From Citrobacter arsenatis (GTDB taxonomy: Bacteria; Pseudomonadota; Gammaproteobacteria; Enterobacterales; Enterobacteriaceae), in NCBI RefSeq assembly GCF_004353845.1, contig NZ_CP037864.1, positions 2,046,001 through 2,110,000 on the forward strand: a stretch of 64,000 nucleotides of DNA, given 5' to 3'. The stretch's first letter is position 1, and each line of letters opens with the position of its first letter. A program made the translations under genes and the position numbers. Under the pieces are notes generated by a model. It was not told the origin of the DNA, did no database searches, and worked only from the letters and a program-made list of their open reading frames with translations. Below are positions 62,606-64,000 of the stretch, piece by piece.

Positions 62606-62798
62606 CCAAATCCCTATGCTGAAGGTCTCACTGCATGTCTCCCCTGATTTTTCCGGTCGTATTTTGCTTTACGTCGAAAATGGCTTTGTTAAAGGAGATA
62701 CGGTCTTACGCCCGGATGAAATTATCGGTACACCAGTACTCTTTGATCACATTCTCGAACGCGCCGGTTATCGCGTAACGCCAGTCAAAAAGGACTAA
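62598..62798 (+). CDS. Small satellite protein sharing a domain with the prophage antirepressor candidate
   Basis: A 66-residue protein whose C-terminal PDEIIGTPVLFDHILERAGY matches the dinI-linked prophage ORF at 43787-44029 in 17 of 22 positions. A satellite protein with such a domain could act on the prophage repressor, as P4 epsilon does on P2. This role is inference. Confidence 0.68.
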   Translation: MDNQIPMLKVSLHVSPDFSGRILLYVENGFVKGDTVLRPDEIIGTPVLFDHILERAGYRVTPVKKD

Positions 62799-62802
62799 CG
62801 CC

Positions 62803-63102
62803 ATGAAAAAGAAAATTAACAGCTTAGCTGCTGGTGGCCAGACTCGGCCTGAAATCCTCCCGGGCGATATTTTCCAGGATAACAGGGGCGAACGGATAAC
62901 TGTGAAAATGGTTACTGATAACCGGATTACGTATATCAGGGAGGGTTATTCCGGAGAGTGTGTTTTCCCGATCGAACGGTTTGAAAGGGAGTTCAGCCTG
63001 GTGAAACGTCAGACATTCAGCGAATGGTGCAAGTCAAACAACACAGCAGAAAAAATTCAGAACCTGCGGACGTTGATTGCTGCTAAGAGAGCGGGCAAAT
63101 GA
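62803..63102 (+). CDS. DUF4222-like protein
   Basis: A 99-residue protein: EILPGDIFQDNRGERITVKM, DNRITYIREGYSGECVFPIERFEREF. The DRNG-like and FxREGYxxxC/RF pattern fits the DUF4222 group found in phages. It ends in ATGA overlap with the primase gene. Confidence 0.65.
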   Translation: MKKKINSLAAGGQTRPEILPGDIFQDNRGERITVKMVTDNRITYIREGYSGECVFPIERFEREFSLVKRQTFSEWCKSNNTAEKIQNLRTLIAAKRAGK

Positions 63103-64000
63103 AACGTGCTCCGAACTTAAAATTTCTGTCAAAGGAAAAATTCACAGAGGCGATCATTTTTGCCGGGGCTGATGCTTACGCTCATGCAAAGGGATGGGAA
63201 GAGGGCCTGGGAAAACAAATTGCCGAAGATACAACGCCCCCTGTCTGGCTGGGGCCAAAGCAACTGGCGGAACTAGATAACCTGCAAATTATTGATAAGG
63301 GGCGGCGTAGTGCTCGTGTATATCTGGCAGGGAACATTGAACCGAGACTGATAAACATCATTGGTGAGAAGCTGGCGCGGGCAGGAGTGCAGGACGCCAA
63401 ATTGTATAAGGGCATTCCGGATCGCCAGCCAGAGGACTGGCATGATTATCTGGAGCGGATCCGTATGGATAGTGTTGTTGTCGATCTCCCGGTCCCGAAA
63501 CGCGAACCAGACCATAGCGGAATAACACCGGCATTGAATCAGATGGGGGCCAGCCAACGCGGTGAAGTGTTGCTGGCTCATTATGACGGCGATCTGGCAA
63601 TTCATGCCGACTCGGACACCGTACACCACTATAACGGTGTGGTGTGGATTCCTCTCCCGGATAAAGAGCTGCAGCGCGAAATGGCCCAGATTTACATTGA
63701 TGCCGAAGTGGCCTATTCACAGAACGCCGTCAAATCGGCAGTAGAAACCATGAAACTAAGCCTTCCGGTTATGGGAGTGACTGCCAGAAATCTGATTGGC
63801 TTCAGTAACGGGGTATTTGATACCCGGACGGGGCAATTCAGACAGCACAGCAAAACAGACTGGTTGCTGATCGCCAGCGAATTACCATTCAGTCCACCAG
63901 CCGAAGGGGAAACGCTGGCCAGCCATGCTCCTAATTTCTGGAAGTGGCTCCGTCGTTCTGTGGCCAGTAATGATCGTAAGACAGAGCGTGTGCTGGCGGC
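63099..64000 (+). CDS. P4-type DNA primase/helicase, 3' end outside window
   Basis: The frame opens at ATG 63099 and stays open to the last base (about 300 residues visible). It begins MKRAPNLKFLSKEKFTEAII and includes HHYNGVVWIPLPDKEL and LIGFSNGVFDTRTGQF, the D5_N-type region that precedes the SF3 helicase in P4 alpha-like proteins. It starts satellite replication independent of the host initiator. The helicase Walker motifs would lie beyond 64000. Confidence 0.82.
   Translation, partial: MKRAPNLKFLSKEKFTEAIIFAGADAYAHAKGWEEGLGKQIAEDTTPPVWLGPKQLAELDNLQIIDKGRRSARVYLAGNIEPRLINIIGEKLARAGVQDAKLYKGIPDRQPEDWHDYLERIRMDSVVVDLPVPKREPDHSGITPALNQMGASQRGEVLLAHYDGDLAIHADSDTVHHYNGVVWIPLPDKELQREMAQIYIDAEVAYSQNAVKSAVETMKLSLPVMGVTARNLIGFSNGVFDTRTGQFRQHSKTDWLLIASELPFSPPAEGETLASHAPNFWKWLRRSVASNDRKTERVLA

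Larger units (their letters stand above)
28850..64000. mobile_element. Lambdoid prophage inserted upstream of phoP, right end outside window
   Basis: Gene order is lambda-like: int, xis, recombination genes, operators, repressor, cro, O/P replication, rusA, Q antiterminator, holin, lysozyme, Rz/Rz1, HNH, terS, terL. It carries cargo: an arsenic island (about 37.25-43.3 kb), exported proteins (44.7-45.8 kb), a YeeA-like insert (48.4-50.9 kb), a cold-shock module and cytochrome b561. It is interrupted in terL by a second element from about 58427. Head and tail genes are not seen. Confidence 0.9.
58420..64000. mobile_element. P4/PICI-like satellite element inside terL, right end outside window
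   Basis: The left end is fixed by the break in terL. The content (integrase, AlpA-like regulators, Icd-like protein, DUF4222-like protein, P4-type primase/helicase) is that of P4-like or Gram-negative PICI satellites. No capsid, tail or terminase gene is seen in the visible 5.6 kb. The attL core probably includes GAGTATCACGAGCATACAAC or part of it. Confidence 0.82.

Noticed and set aside
1..64000. CRISPR arrays, tRNA and rRNA genes, IS transposases
   Set aside because: I looked for regular repeat-spacer patterns, tRNA-like cloverleafs near integrases and transposase motifs and saw none. Integration sites here are a promoter region and a protein gene, not tRNA genes.

Overview
The window is enterobacterial chromosome, probably Citrobacter or a close relative of Escherichia and Salmonella. 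Positions 1-28805 hold the syntenic block thiK, nagZ, ycfP, ndh, ycfJ, comR, bhsA, ldtC, mfd, ycfT, lolCDE, nagK, cobB, potDCBA, pepT, roxA, phoQ, phoP. The encoded proteins are very close to the Escherichia ones as I remember them. Departures from E. coli K-12 are an aerobactin-type receptor gene (iutA-like) with a Fur box between ycfJ and comR, and a roughly 765-bp imperfect palindrome between ycfP and ndh. The genus assignment is inference.

At about 28850, just upstream of phoP, a lambdoid prophage begins and runs to the end of the window. Its leftward operon holds int, xis, a RecE-like/DEDD exonuclease, an Rrf2-type regulator and small ORFs. The immunity region has a short CI-like repressor with no peptidase domain, a Cro-like gene and repeated AACACAT-N-ATGTGTT operators on both sides. 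The rightward early genes are a YdaT/CII-like regulator and O- and P-like replication genes that overlap by 215 nt.

The nin-type region is occupied by an arsenic resistance island of about 6 kb: arsRDABC, then a divergent arsR2/arsP pair that probably handles organoarsenicals. After it come a LexA-controlled dinI-like gene with a candidate antirepressor gene, a cluster of exported or lipoprotein cargo genes, rusA and a Q-like antiterminator. The lysis region (holin, SAR-type lysozyme, Rz/Rz1) is preceded by a 2.5-kb insertion carrying a YeeA-like FUSC protein between two imperfect 92-bp direct repeats. It is followed by a cold-shock/zinc-ribbon cargo region with decayed duplicates and by a cytochrome b561 gene. 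Packaging genes follow: HNH endonuclease, small terminase and large terminase.

The large terminase gene is cut immediately after its Walker B motif at 58426 by a second integrative element that runs off the window. This element has the P4/PICI satellite layout: tyrosine integrase, three AlpA-like regulators, a ComEC-type metallo-beta-lactamase-fold protein, a small repressor with palindromic operators, an Icd-like protein, small proteins, a DUF4222-like protein and a P4-type primase/helicase. A candidate phage satellite therefore sits inside the packaging gene of a prophage. It also encodes a small protein sharing its C-terminal domain with the prophage's SOS-linked candidate antirepressor. 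This nested arrangement is the most interesting part of the window.
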